Origin: Magnaporthiopsis rhizophila
Lineage: Eukaryota; Ascomycota; Sordariomycetes; Magnaporthales; Magnaporthaceae
Direction of reading: 5' to 3'
Assembly (NCBI GenBank): GCA_003049465.1
Contig: PYSS01000020.1
Span: forward strand, 295,332-359,331
Length of the DNA: 64,000 nt
Made by a program: the position numbers and the translations under genes. Positions within the stretch are counted from its first letter, which is position 1. The number at the start of each line of letters is the position of its first letter. The notes under the pieces were generated by a model. The model worked only from the letters and a program-made list of their open reading frames with translations. It was not told the DNA's origin and did not search any database. Shown in pieces: positions 35,480 to 48,088 of the stretch.

Positions 35480-36644
35480 TTACACCCCAAACTGCTCCTT
35501 GTACTTGAGCAGCATGTCGAGCGTCGTGTGCGAGCCGCCGCAGACGATGAGCACGACGTTGCGCTCGGCCCACTCGGCGTCGCTGAGCCCCTTGCCGAGG
35601 TGCCTGCGCAGGTCGCCGTTGTAGGCGACAGACACGGTGGCGCCGCACGAAACCTCGACGAGCAGGCGGGCGTCGTCAAGGAACCGGGCCGAGCCCATGA
35701 CGGCGTCGGCGTCGCTCACCACGGCCGACACCACCTGCGCGGGCTCGCCCGTCGCGGCCGCCTCGTCGAGCCTCTGGCGCACGAGCTGGTAGGCCCTCTC
35801 CGCCACGCGGGGCGCGCCCAGCGACACGGCGATGGAGGTCATGGCGGGCAGGGTGGCCAGCTCGCCAGCCACGACGCTGGCGTTGAGCGAATGGGCGCCC
35901 CGGGTCTCGACGGCCAGCACGCGCGGCCTGGGCGCGGGCGACCGGGGCCAGACGCGCTCGATGCCGTCGAGGATGCCGACGAGCATGCCGCCGCCGCCGA
36001 CGTTGCAGACGATGGCGTCGACGTCGACGGGTCCGCCCTCGGGGCCCGCCCGCCTCATCTGCGCCGAGATCTCGTCCGCGAGCGTCTCGGCGCCCGCCCA
36101 GATGTCCGGGTGGTCAAAGGGCGAGACGTAGACGCCGAGCGGGTCGTGCGCCAGCAGCTCCGTCTTGAGGAACGCGTCGGCCTCGGAGAAGTTGCTGCCC
36201 GTCTGCACCACGGCCGCACCCAGCGCCCGCAGCTTCTCCACCATGTGCACCGGCGCCAGCGTGGGCACCACGATGGTGGCGCGGCAGCCTAGCGTCGCGG
36301 CCGACGTGGCGCACGCGAGCCCGGCGTTGCCGCCCGACGAGCAGTAGAAGTGGATGTCGTTTTTGCTGCTGCCCGTGGGGGAAGCTTCGGCCGCCCGCTG
36401 CATCATGTAGCCGATGCCCCTGGACTTGAAGGAGCCTGACGGCTGGAGGTTGTCCAGCTTGAGGTAAATGTTGCTGTTTTTTGTTTATCTGTCCGTTAGC
36501 TATGACAGGATGTACCTAGGTAGGTAGTGACAAGGCTCGTCGATGATCCGGTACTAACCATCCAGCCGCACGGGATAGAGGCCCCGAATACAGACACGGG
36601 GTCTCGATCCAGGGCTTCGGGCGCTCAACGGAGTAGGAACCCAT
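35480..36644 (-). CDS. L-serine (threonine) dehydratase, PLP-dependent
   Basis: Two exons, 36644-36559 and 36473-35480, give 359 residues. Fold type II PLP enzyme: the Schiff-base Lys45 in PSGSFKSRG, the phosphate-contact loop SSGGNAG (74-80), and the Gly-rich GGGG loop (188-191). The first exon supplies PWIETPCLYSGPLSRAAG, joined through a split Cys codon to NIYLKLDNLQ, the standard start of cytosolic serine dehydratases. It deaminates L-serine, and often L-threonine, to pyruvate (or 2-oxobutyrate) and ammonia. No ACT regulatory domain, so it is the catabolic rather than biosynthetic kind. Yeast counterpart is Cha1-like. A TATA box sits about 250 bp upstream. Confidence 0.92.
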
Positions 36645-38283
36645 CGCTGTGATAGGACGGTAGCAGGGAGAATCGGGAGAGGGGGCCCGGTAGCTGGGGC
36701 ACGAGTGTCGTTGCTCCCGTCTGTGAGATGAGCGCGACACAGAGTGTGAAAGTGAGAGATAGGGGGATGATAAGCCCAGGTAGACAACAAGAGTCACCTA
36801 TTCAAGGGAACAGGTAAGGTATGCAAGTTGAAAAGAAGTGACTGATAAGCAGCGTAAGCATCGATGAGTGGCGGCCGGGCCCAAGGGGGTTTTATATCTT
36901 TGACAACCTATCTTGGACAGGGGGGGTTTATCCATCCTATCTGGAACCTTGCTCCATGGCAGCGGTCAAGAGATAAAAAAAAAAAAAAAAAAAAATAAAT
37001 AAATAAAGCCGACAAGCTTAGATAGCGATCCTTCAGGTACGTACCCGTCAATCGGCCAAGATATCCGTAACAAGTCCGCCATCCATGGATGAAAATCCAT
37101 ATCCGACCGAGCGACTGATTTGGTATGTGCTGTACTTGGGGCAACCTTGCCGCATCTAAACCCACTTGGAACAGCCCCAGATTGGGCTGCCCCGGCCAAC
37201 TAAACTCGCTTGAGCACGCCGCACGCACATACATACCTAGACGAGACGACAATGCTTCTTCTTCCTGTTCTTCCCGATCCCGTCGGACGCGAAAACGAGG
37301 GATACATTCTCATTTCATAAAAGAAACAAGGCCGGTCGGGTCCTGTGACGCATATAATTACCTAAGGGCATTCTCCCACCTTTCTCCCCATGACCGAATT
37401 GTTTGTTGGCCGGGGGAAAATCCATATTTTGTTGTGCTCGTTGAAAGAGAAGTAGGTACCGACCGACCGTAGTGAGGTCTTGGAAAATCAGGCGGCTCAA
37501 GTGCATCCATTTTGTGTGGTGCGATGCACCGCTTCCAAGAAGGGCGCGCATTCGTTCCGCAGTGTGTCTTGCAAAGGGCGTAAATTACATGTAATTCTGC
37601 GGGGAGGCATACGTCGAGATTCCTTGGCCCGCCTTTGAGTGACGATTTGTCGCGAGCTGAACTTGCTAGAAAGGTCCGAGTGTCCCCCGTCTTATCGCTG
37701 TGCCTGGCGGCGGTTGTCCGCCCATGGGCGGAATAGTCACCTGCATCCATCCAATCCTTAGGTGAGCCGTCCCGACGGAAAAGCCAAAAAACCAGCCCTG
37801 TGGGGTTATGGGGACCTGTGGACCCCCCAGCTTCTCCGTAGGACACGGTTCCGGCCAGGCGGCGAGTGGTCATTCAAATCCAGGCACCGCATGCCCCTGG
37901 ATCCCATGCCGTTTCCCGAGAGGTTATCTCACCGGCTGGGAGCAAGCTTTCCCCCGGGCGGTCTGATAGTGTCCGAAACCCCCGAACTCAGCTCTATCAA
38001 GCGTCCAGGCTGGGGCAGTGTGGGGAAGCCTGTCCGTCTCGGTTTCCCTCGGCACCTGAGTTAGTCCATAACACCAACGTCGTCTCACTTTTGTTCTGCA
38101 TCGAAATACATAATATTGCTCATATATATGAGTTGGTCATCAAGGTTGTACCATCGCCAGATAAGGCTCGATAGTAGCACGATATAGGGTATCAAAGATA
38201 GAGGCGTAGTGGTAAGCATCGTAGCCAAGCCCAGGCTCGTATTCCGATGGGGAGAAAGGCATCAGTGTCTTGCGTGAACAGGA
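36645..38283. other. Intergenic between serine dehydratase and pol31
   Basis: Holds the serine dehydratase promoter and the 3' flank of pol31. A TACCTAGGTAGGTAG motif lies at 36513-36527 (inside the serine dehydratase intron) and an A21 run followed by TAAA repeats at 36975-37007. No protein gene is supported in the remaining 1.2 kb. Confidence 0.5.
36889..36898 (-). promoter_or_regulatory. TATA box of the serine dehydratase gene
   Basis: Minus strand reads GATATAAAAC about 250 bp upstream of the start codon. Sequence is a good TATA match; distance fits a leader of about 200 bp. Confidence 0.4.
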
Positions 38284-40082
38284 TCACGAGGCCGATATTT
38301 TGACCAGGGTGATATCTAGCGTCTCCGTATCCACCAACACGATTTCTTTGGACTTGGAGAAGGCCGGCACTGTCACTAGACGCACCGACTGGCCTTCCGG
38401 CCCTGTTATAGTCTTGGTCCCGAACTCCGGCTGTGACCCAGCAAAGTAGAGATGGGGGCACTGGTTCATGACAAAGGGGTCGTCGTCCTGGAAGGGGTAG
38501 CTCCCTAGGGAAAAAGGTTAGCCGCCGAAGTAGGAATGGCTGCATGTATGCTCCATGCAGGCATGAACTTACAAAGGGTGTCAGGTGCCGTCGGAGCTGT
38601 GAGGCGCCAGCGACACATGAGCTCCATCATGCCGAGCCGGTCGTCGCCCGACACGTACCTCAAAACATCGTCGACGTTCTGCCCGCTTGTCCCAAGAAAC
38701 CTCCATCCATCCACCTCCCCCTCCCATGGGTTCGTGACCGAGTCCAGCCAGCCCGGCTCGGCGGTCCCAGGAGCGGCGCTGAATGCTCTGGATTTGGGGT
38801 ACATGGCCGGGTGCACCGGCTGCTGGGGAAAGCTCGCGTTCGCCGGGTCGTGCTGTCCGGGCAGGATGGTAATGGGCATGCTAGGCAGCAGCTCTGACAG
38901 GAAACCGTCTAGCAGCTGCGACGGGACCGGGTTGTACGAGCTGCTGTCGTAGCCATACTTCTTGTGGGTCTTTTTATCCTCGCCCTTTTTATCCTCGTCC
39001 TTTTTATCCTCGTCCTTTATATCCTCGTCCTCGGTAGGTAAGGGCTTGCTGGCGTCGTCGGAAGCTATCGAGTTTCCAGCGATAATGAGACGACTGATAT
39101 GAGAGAGCTCGCCCTGCACGGCTGGGTCGAGCGCCTCGCCAAGGAGGTACTCCAGCAGGAGGTTCAGCTCCAGCGCGTACGACGTGTCGGTGCCTGAGAA
39201 GTTGAGTCCCGAGACAATCGCGACCTTCCCCCGGCTGCCACGAGGCGTGGGGCCGCCCTCCATTTCGATGTCTTCGTCGGCTTCCTTCTTTGTTGCTTTG
39301 GATTTGCCATTGGTCGCCGGGGGCTTTGACAGCGCCCAGCGATCAGGCTGGGGGCCGAGCTCAGGATATCTGACATCGATAACTTCGAAATCCCCGTTGG
39401 CGTTTTCCGTGCCTATCACGGCGATGATGCTGCCGGTAACAAGGGCTGCGTTCTCTAGAAAGTCGCCGACCAGCCGCACCCGACCAGAGTCGTCCTCCAG
39501 CATGACAGCATCTCGCCCGTCCTGGGAAAGATATTTCTTCCTCGAAGATTGACCAGATATCCAACGCTGTTTGGCAGGGGAAAACGAGGAAACGTTAGCA
39601 GAGAATCCCATCAGGCAAGGGTGACTTTCATGTGATGGCAAAGAGCTCACATCCTTGGCCACATCCTCCAGAATGTTGGGTTTCAACGGCATATCCATAT
39701 AAATGGTGCCCGTGGTCCAGCAGAGCTCTCCCTGCCTCACATCCAGGACACGCTCGACCTTTTGAGCGTGCTCACCCCCAATGATGACGTCGCCAAAGGC
39801 CTCAGAAGCCACCTGCTCGACGGCGGGTCTGATCTTGGCAAGTCTGAGAAAGTACATGTCGCCATACTGCTGCTTGTACGGCCTGTCCTTGGGCAGGACG
39901 AATGAGTTGAGTGGCTTGTAGCCAGACTGAAGCCTTTCGGGCGCTGCCTGCACCGGTGGCTCATCCCTAAAAGTGTGGGTCAGTCTGGTGTTGGCAGCGG
40001 CCAGAAAATCATTGCGAGGAAGGTTGGATGCTTACGATGGCTTTTGCAGCAAACTGCCGGCTACGTCTTCTAACTTGACCAT
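38284..40082 (-). CDS. pol31: DNA polymerase delta subunit 2 (Pol31 / Cdc1)
   Basis: Four exons (40082-40036, 39966-39651, 39566-38573, 38504-38284) give 525 residues. The product shows the B-subunit layout: an OB-fold region with QQYGDMYFLRLAKIRP, GTIYMDMPLKPNILEDVAKD and AVMLEDDSGRVRL, then an inactive calcineurin-like phosphoesterase domain with AIVSGLNFSG, RLIIAGNSI, ITILPGQHDPANASFPQQP and LGTSGQNVDDV, and the C-terminal CPHLYFAGSQPEFGT block. It bridges the Pol3 catalytic subunit and the Pol32-type subunit in replicative polymerase delta and also serves polymerase zeta. Residues near 315-335 carry an acidic-basic insertion from a 15 bp coding repeat. Intron 3 is confirmed by TLW/SYPFQDDDPFV. 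Divergent from ytm1. Confidence 0.95.
38971..39030 (-). repeat. In-frame 15 bp coding repeat, four copies, in pol31
   Basis: Four tandem copies of a 15 bp unit, TTTTTATCCTCGTCC on the plus strand, with one to three mismatches. On the coding strand each adds five charged residues of the DEDKK type. Length is a multiple of three, so copy changes stay in frame. It lies in a surface loop of the phosphoesterase domain. Confidence 0.9.
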
Positions 40083-40539
40083 GGTGGGCAAGCAAAGAGT
40101 CTGTAGCTGCCGTCACGTCCCCTTGCAGCCGACGAGCCGAGAAATGGAGGCTGGAGCTCACGACACGCATTGGGGAGCCAGCGACGCGAACTTTTGGACC
40201 ATGAATGCAGCTTGGAGGGGACTGTGGCTGGACACAATGACCCGCAGTGACGACCCACATTCCACAAGCCACGACAGGGGCCGCCGTATCGTCATCTATC
40301 CATTTGCTGCGCATTCGGAGCGTGGGGTAAGGCTCGACAAGGCTGAGATAGGAACAAAAAAAAAAAAAAATTAATTCTGGGCCAACGAGATCGCGAATAA
40401 CACCTGCTGATGCCATGCATCTTGATTGTTGTCACGAAAACACCGAATCGAAGGACCCAATTCTCGCGGCAGAGGAACTATTCGCCTAGCCGATACACAA
40501 GCCACCACCTATTTCTCTCCAATTGCGACCGGAGCCACG
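40083..40539. promoter_or_regulatory. Divergent promoter region, pol31 / ytm1
   Basis: 457 bp between two divergent start codons of growth-linked genes. An A15 run lies at 40356-40370. No specific element identified. Confidence 0.5.
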
Positions 40540-42110
40540 ATGGAGGCACAGGCGCAGGAGGAAGCGACCGTAAAGGTCCTTTTCACAACCACAGAGTCGG
40601 GCCTTGAGCTTCCAGAATCAAAACAGCTTCTACTCGTCCCAGCAGGTAACCAGCCCCGCTCACTCCCCAATCTCGCAGCAAAACCTACTCACACCGCGCC
40701 TCTCTGTCCCCAGATATCCGCAGATATGGCCTTTCCCGAATCGTCAACTCCGAGTCAATGCTCGACACGCCGACGCCGATACCCTTCGACTTCCTGGTCA
40801 ACGGCACGTTCCTGAGGTCCACAATCGAGGACTACCTGCGGGAGAACGGCCTGCCGTTCGAGAAGACGCTCACGCTGCAGTACGTCCGCAGCCTGGTCCC
40901 GCCCGTGTACCAGGCCAGCTTCGAGCACGAGGACTGGGTCAGCGCCGTCGACGTCCTCTCCGAGTCCTCGCGCGCCGCCTTGGCCGGCGGCTCCAACTAC
41001 GTTCCAGGCCAGGATCGCATACTCTCTGTCTCGTACGACGGCCTCCTGAGGATATGGGACGGCTCAGGCCGGGTCATGGCGACGTCGCCGCTGGTCAACA
41101 GGGGTCCGCTCTGCGGGCTCAAGGCTGCGCGGTTCCTGACGCCGTCCAAGATCGCCGCGGCCGGGTTGGACAGGACGGTGCGGATCTGGGACTACGCCGA
41201 GACGGCGGACCGGCTGTCGGGCGAGCTGAAGCTGGCGCTGGAGCTGTACGGCCACCGCAGCATCGTCGAGGCCGTCGACGTCGACGGCGCCGGCCGCCGC
41301 GTCCTGACCGGCTGCGCCGACGGCTCCATCGGGCTCTGGACGACGTCCAAGAAGCTGGCCCCCGAGGCGCCCGCCGCCCTGCTGCCGCAGACGTACGCGA
41401 CCAAGAAGAGGAAACAACAATCGTCGTCGTCGGCAAGCGCCGCCCAGCGCGGCGCCCTGTCGCTCATGCCCGTGCACTCGCGCCCCGTGAGCGCCGCCCT
41501 GCTCGACCCGGCCGACCCGACGGTCGCTTACAGCGCGTCGCAGGACCACACGCTCAAGGTCCTCGACCTGACCACCAGCCGCGTCGTCAGCACCGTCACG
41601 GCCTCGAGCGCCCTCATGTCCGCCTGCCTGCTGTCATCCTCCTCTTCAGGGTCCGGTTCCACCACCACCACCCCGCTGGTCGCGGCCGGCACGTCGTCCC
41701 GCAACGTGATCCTCATCGACCCGCGCGAGAACGGCGCAAGCACCACGTCGGTCATGACGCTGCGCGGCCATGTCAACGTCGTGTCGTGTCTGAGCCCGTC
41801 GCCCGAAAACTCGCACTCGCTCGTGACCGGCTCCTACGACGGCACCTGCCGCGTCTGGGACCTGCGCAGCGTCCGCCCCGCCGCCGCCCGCGACATCGCC
41901 GACGCCGGCCTGCTCGCCGGCGCCAGCGTCGGCGAGGCCGTCTACGTCATCGAGCGCGAGTCCCTTGGCGGCAGGAAGAGGCCCCTCGCCGGCGACGGCG
42001 TCAAGGTCTTTGGCGTCGCCTGGGACAGGACCTGGGGCATCGTCAGCGGCGGCGAGGACAAGAGGGTGCAGATAAATAAGGGAAGCGATATCATAGCAGC
42101 GACGTCGTGA
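40540..42110 (+). CDS. ytm1: Ribosome biogenesis WD-repeat protein Ytm1 (WDR12)
   Basis: Two exons, 40540-40645 and 40714-42110, give 500 residues. The N-terminal ubiquitin-like NLE domain is clear (VKVLFTTTESGLELPES, then PIPFDFLVNGTFLRSTIEDYL and the acidic-patch residues), followed by a seven-bladed WD40 propeller with repeats such as RILSVSYDGLLRIWDG, AAGLDRTVRIWD, VLTGCADGSIGLW, VAYSASQDHTLKVLDL and LVTGSYDGTCRVWDL. With Nop7 and Erb1 it forms the complex needed for 60S pre-ribosome maturation; the NLE domain contacts the AAA ATPase Rea1/Mdn1. A Ser/Lys-rich loop near residue 250 carries a likely nuclear signal (KKRKQQ). The splice joins LLVPA to DIRRYGLSRIVN. About 170 bp after the stop is a long GT microsatellite. 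Confidence 0.95.
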
Positions 42111-43052
<942 letters not shown>

Positions 43053-43837
43053 TTAGAGAACGAAAGGAAGAGCGCCCAGAGCGACGGAGAAACCAGCGGA
43101 CAGCCAAGGGTCGAGTTTGGAGCCTTTGAGGCGGCTTCCAGCGCCCATGACGTCAGTGGGCATGGGAGCCAGAGTCACCGAAGGCGTGCTCAGCGTCGGG
43201 CTGGTAGTGACGTTGGAGCCCCAGGGCTGAAGATTTCCTATCACATTGCTCGTATTCTTGCACTCGGGCCGCGTGCTGCTGTTGAAAGCATCCTGATCGG
43301 TGAACCGGATGACAGAACACTGCAACATAGGAGAAAGGGGTGAGGTGAACATGTCAGCATTGTTGGGGCGTAGCCAAGTCTTGCACATGGGATCTGCATC
43401 AAGTGGGAGCCCAGGGGGAAGTAGATAGGCAGGCATACCTGGTACGTGGTCGACGTAACGTCGTTGGAGACGACGTGGTACTCGGCAGGCTCACCGATCC
43501 ACGAGCTGTTGACGGGAACCGAAGGGAGGCAGAATGTGCCATAGTGGTTGACAAAGACAGGCGGCAGGATCTCATGGAAGGTATCCTGAGGATCCTTAAG
43601 GAGACGAACCTTGACCGTGTACGTGACGTTGTGAACCGTCGAGGTGGCGGCAAAGGGGTATCCCTTGACCGGATAGTTGTGGCCGCTCACGTTTCCGCTG
43701 AAGGAAAAGCCGCCGCAGGGGGCGACACCCGTGGTGTCAAGGAGGTATCCCATAGAAGGGGGCAGCCGCAGGAGGAAGTGAGCACTGCCCGGGCTGGCAG
43801 CCAGGGCAGCGACGAGGAGGATTGCCGAGACGAGCAT
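43053..43837 (-). CDS. BIM1-like (X325) secreted GPI-anchored protein
   Basis: Two exons, 43837-43439 and 43319-43053, give 221 residues. A clean signal peptide ends before His20, so the mature protein would begin HFLLRLPPSMGY, the start of the BIM1/X325 family of LPMO-like copper-binding proteins. VAPCGGF, PVKGYPF and a second His69 (TVHNV) follow, then FVNHYGTFCLPSV and a CSVIRF strand. The C-terminus has Ser/Thr/Pro-rich spacer and a hydrophobic tail (WLSAGFSVALGALPFVL) with a small-residue cleavage site, typical of a GPI anchor. Known members bind copper through the N-terminal His; in Cryptococcus Bim1 helps copper uptake. They are not active on polysaccharide. N-glycosylation sequons are frequent. 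It is divergent from a probable relative 2.3 kb away. Confidence 0.85.
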
Positions 43838-46135
43838 TATTCCGGCTGGATGGGTACGGGCGGGTGGATACCGCTCGGTCTGCAGACAGGTGGGTAAGGC
43901 AGATTGGCAGATGGCAGTTGACGATGGCCAGACGCGTGGGGTCAAGCGGCCAGGTAGGTGCCTGGTAGGCCGGTGGTGGGTGGTAGGGCTGGCGGGTGGA
44001 GGGATGGCAAAGTGAGAGACACCAGAGCCAGGATTATGGGCTTGGCGGTGGTTCCGGGCGCCGAATCAAAGGAACGGGGTTGAAGATGCTACCCTCGCCT
44101 AGGACTGGCTGACGGGGTGATCGGAGAGGGTAAAAGATGGCGCAGGCTTGGCTGTGCACCTAGCTGCGCTGCCTCGAGTCGAAAGCGCAGCGTCCCGATG
44201 AGGCGCCGTTGGCTGAGAGCGACGGAGACCTGGGCCTTGTCGAAGGGCTACACCTCTCGCTCGCGAGAAACTGCCTGTGGGCGGGGCGGAACAAAGAGAC
44301 GACAGGCTGAGGCATGTCCAGTCGGATCCGAGGCCAGGGGAATCTCGATTCGAGGCGTTTGGCGGGAATGCCGACGCTGTCCGCGGGCAGTCTGGTTGAA
44401 AGAGAAGGCGCTCCGCTCCATGTGGCTGCTGGTATGCTGCTGGCAGAACAGAGGGCAGGAGCGAGGCGGCAGGCGGCAGGCGGCAGGTGGTTCAGCTCAA
44501 AAGGGGAATTGCGTGGTTTCAATGGCGGCAGTCGCGGTTGAGACAAATAAGATGGAGGAAAGAGGAAAACGGAAAACGGAAGGAGTGATCTGGGAGCGCC
44601 TGGCACTGGCGACGCGTGGAGGGAAACCGCTCTGGGCAGATTTCAATCCAGCGGCGATGCGACAGGAAGGCCGCCTCGGGGACCACCAGAGGGAGCAGCA
44701 GGGCTGGGCGAACGACTGGCCGCTGGCACTCATTGGCTCGTGTGTGGAAGGCGGAAGGAACCCGGCTGGGAGTCTCAACTGTGGCTCGAGAGCAGTTTTT
44801 TCAGGTTGCTCGTTTCATAGGTAGGTAAGCTGCTGCGGCCCTTTGTGACGCGACATCTAATGGCTGCAGACACCGCCAGCCAGCAGGGCCGACGCTGGCT
44901 GCAGCTGCGACAACGCACACGTCTACGCCGAGGGAGGTGGTAGGCACTAAGACAGGCGCCGTCTTGCATCGAGATTGCAATGCCTGGCGCAAGGTGGTGG
45001 AACGTGTCTCGAGGGGCACAAGATGGCTGCGTTCTGAGGACATACAAGGTAAGCGAGATGCTTGGCTGTTCTAGCCTCTCCGCGTGTTCCCCATTTCAGT
45101 ACTGGGAGGCTTGGCGGGCAGGCCTGGTGGAACCAAGGGAGATAATGGGCCAGTCTAGATCGCCGCGTTCTAGGCCGATCGCTGATGCTTGGTCGTTTGC
45201 CCCAGTCAATACCACGGATCCTGCCTAATTATTGGCTGCGTTGGCGGCTGGCCCGTGCATCAGAGACAAACAACCCCTGTGGTCGTGTTGCCCGACTGTT
45301 TCTTGGCGACACCTGTGTTGGGTTACGTAAGGCGCCAGCTGCTTTCGGACAAGCCGGCTGGAGGGCTGACTACCGCCACCCTTTGCCAACTCGAAAGTCC
45401 AACATGGTTGGCTCAAGCCTCAGCCTGTGGCTATGTTGTTGAAGCCTTGTCGTTGAAACAAAGTTTGGACCAGTGCCAGCGCAAGCATGATGTGTAATGA
45501 GGGATTGACAAGGGAACTGGGAGCAGCTTAGTGGTCGCCAATGGAGGTGCTGCAGCAGAGCAAGGTTCTTTGAAAAACAGAAACTCAAACGACGGTGCAG
45601 TTGGTGTCCACTATGCTGATATGTGATATGCTATATTCAGGATGTTGATATGCTTGGTAGGACAGAATATGCTGGCTGTCCTCCCTTGACCTTCGCATGT
45701 TGATTGGACGTTCGTCATATAGAGCTGGACATCAAGGAAGGAGTTACTGTTGTTGGAAACGAGCGTGTGCATATACTAGAATGTTGGTGATGGTTCTTAG
45801 GCGGCGCTGCTATCACCCTCTCCTCACTTGCACATATCTCCAACCTCAACTTCCCACAGGACAGGTCACAAACTCGTGCAGTCCTGAGTTTGAATAAAAA
45901 CCATCCTTGCCCGGCTCTTTGATGCTCAAGCTTGGGTACTTTTTCTTTACGACCAAGCCTACCACAAGCTTCTCCTCTCCCGCATATCCGGAGGCTCTAC
46001 CTCGCCCAAGCGAACTCACTCGATTTTCGATGTCTTGATCTTCCGCTCACATCACCCTCTCAGCCGTAAGACCGCCTCGCTTCTTCGTACTGCAAGAGCC
46101 TTCCTTTACCGGCTACCCTCCGCACCGTCTACATC
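43838..46135. promoter_or_regulatory. Divergent region between the two BIM1-like genes
   Basis: 2.3 kb separate the two start codons. The longest frame (44117-44824, +, 235 codons) is Arg/Gly/Cys-rich without domains and is overlapped by antisense frames, so I do not accept it. A short GGCAGGC repeat lies at 44466-44488 and an ATAGGTAGGTAA motif near 44818. It likely carries promoters of both genes. Confidence 0.5.
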
Positions 46136-47160
46136 ATGTACTGCAAGCTCCCCGTGGCAGCGTCCATGCTAGGTAGCCTAGTCTGGCTCACCACTCCGGT
46201 GGCAGCGGCCCACGATTTTTCGCCGTCTACTCTTGCGCCGCGCCACCACGAGGCTAAGCAGAACACGACCGCGCTTCTCGACCCGGCCAAACTGCCTCTT
46301 TGCTTCGGCTCGTCGAGCAACAAGAGCCTCGTCCAGCAGACGCCGTTTCACTGGCCCGTCAAAGGCTCGCCCGTTGCCCTGTACACGCACGAACATGCCA
46401 GCATCGTAAGTCTTTGCCTATCTACTTTTGATCTTGTCTTTTTTTATTCTCACCTCGCCCGCCTATACCCTACACCCTCACGTCTCCCAGATGTAGGCCC
46501 CAAAAACAATATCCTTTGCTCAAAATACCGACATGCTAATCTTGAACCCAGTGGGAGTTCCGCGTAATCCCCCAGTCCGACATCAGCGTCGCCAAGGGCT
46601 GGCAGGCCATCGCGCCGCTAGTCAACCAGACGGGCGCGGGCGAGTGCTGCATCACGCGCGTCATCGGGCTCGAGCAGCTGCTCGACCTCGACGCTGTGGT
46701 CCAGGTCCACCAGCACATCAACGACACCCACTCGTACCACCAGTGCGCCATCATCCGCTTCGCCCGCGCCCCTGCCGACCCCACGCCGGGATCGTGCGTC
46801 ACCGGCGACACCGTCGAGGCTGCCTGGGCCCAGGCCTTTGTACCCGCGCCCGGTGGCAGCAGCTCCTCGTCATCGTCGTCAGGCGAGCCAACCCTGCCTG
46901 TCATCCCGTCCGGGCTCGAGAGCGGCAGCTGCCCCCTTAGCGCGGACGACGACATAGACCCGGCCGACCGCGCCGCCTGGTCGTACGTGGTCCTGGGGAG
47001 CGCCACCAAGAACCCTTGCGTCATGCTGCTCTATCGGATGGACCCGGAGGACCTCGAGGTCGAGATGTCGCGGATGAAGCCTTCGGGTGCCGCGGAGCGG
47101 GCGAGCAACGTCGTGTTGGGACTCTGGATGCTGGTGATGGCTCTGGCACTCTTGATTTAG
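46136..47160 (+). CDS. Secreted GPI-anchored protein, probable divergent BIM1-like member
   Basis: Two exons, 46136-46405 and 46552-47160, give 292 residues. A signal peptide ends in VAAA before His26, so the mature N-terminus would be HDFSPS. The segment FHWPVKGSPVALYTHEHAS aligns by eye with the BIM1-like neighbour's YPVKGYPFAATSTVHNV, keeping PVKG and a following His; IAPLVNQTGAGECC and SYHQCAIIRFA match its FVNHYGTFC and TYQCSVIRF blocks. The usual PCGGF motif is changed to LCFGSS, and a long His/Lys-rich insert follows the start. A Ser-rich linker (eight Ser near 46861-46880) and a C-terminal hydrophobic tail (VVLGLWMLVMALALLI) suggest a GPI anchor. Function unproven; copper binding is inference. 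The intron is at a different place from the neighbour's. Confidence 0.78.
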
Positions 47161-48088
47161 GACTGGTAAGCAACAGTGAAACAGACGTTGAGGGCAAAAC
47201 ACGATGGCATGAGGACGGGTGATAAGATGAGGAGAAACGGCTTGAATTGTATTAGGTTCCTAGAAGACACCAGCCACGAAGCTTGTATCTCGGAACCCCT
47301 TTTTGACCATTCCATACCGAAAGGCCCGTATGTGTAAAGAAAGACTGACAGCCAACTCGGATTCTCCTCCCTCTATGCCAATAAGGCATCAAATATGTGT
47401 ATATAACTAAGGTTTCTTCACTCTCCAAAAGATGACTGAAAGGGTTGACGTTTTCCCACAAGGCCGACCCGGCGATAGCGTAACAGCATTGTCGCGCGGT
47501 GATGCCGGCCTCGGTATAAACACGCCGTCCCAGCAATGGCGTAGGAGCACTTTCGCTGTCGAGTGAGCCTAGAAACCTCGAAAGACAGCGTATCCAAACA
47601 CGGATGGGGTATCATAAAGCCAAAAACATGAAAAAAAAGAAATCAATACTAAAAATCAAGAACAGAAGAAAGCAAGGACGGAACACAGCCAATAGGTGGC
47701 TCGAGCCGATAGCGCGGTAGCATTGTCGACTGCGAAACCGTCGTCTCCCGGCCTTGTGTGCATAATCCCGGCGATGGCGTACCGGCACTGTCGCCGTCAG
47801 GACGTAGCCAGTCTGCTGATGGGCGTCGATGGCTCGTCCTCGGATGATTGGCACACAAAGAGTGGGAGTAGGCTGTGGTCGTTGTCTGAAGGGTAGCGGT
47901 AATAAAGGCGGAGAGAAAGGATGATGTGCAAGGAATGTGACGAAGAGTAGGATAGTTCAAGGTTTGATGGCATTGGGTTAGGCGACAGGTTGAGCTGCTG
48001 CTAAGATGAAGGCGATGAGCCTGTTATCGTCGGGCTGGACTGTGTGTTGAATGTTTCGAGTCCAGAGAGTGATGCCCCGGAGAGGCGC
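47161..48088. other. Convergent intergenic region with short dispersed repeat
   Basis: 3' flanks of the BIM1-like gene (+) and the MFS transporter (-). Contains four imperfect copies of a roughly 27 bp GC-rich unit (listed separately). No gene supported. Confidence 0.6.
47468..47793. repeat. Four imperfect copies of a ~27 bp unit
   Basis: Copies at 47468-47495, 47529-47555, 47704-47729 and 47767-47793 fit the consensus CCCGGCGATRGCGTA then nCRGCAYTGTCGC. They fall as two pairs: the members of each pair are about 62 bp apart and the pairs about 236 bp apart, so a two-copy block seems to have been duplicated. Confidence 0.7.

Noticed and set aside
44117..44824. 235-codon plus-strand frame between the BIM1-like genes
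   Set aside because: Arg/Gly/Cys-rich, no domain, no splice pattern, overlapped by antisense frames of similar length.
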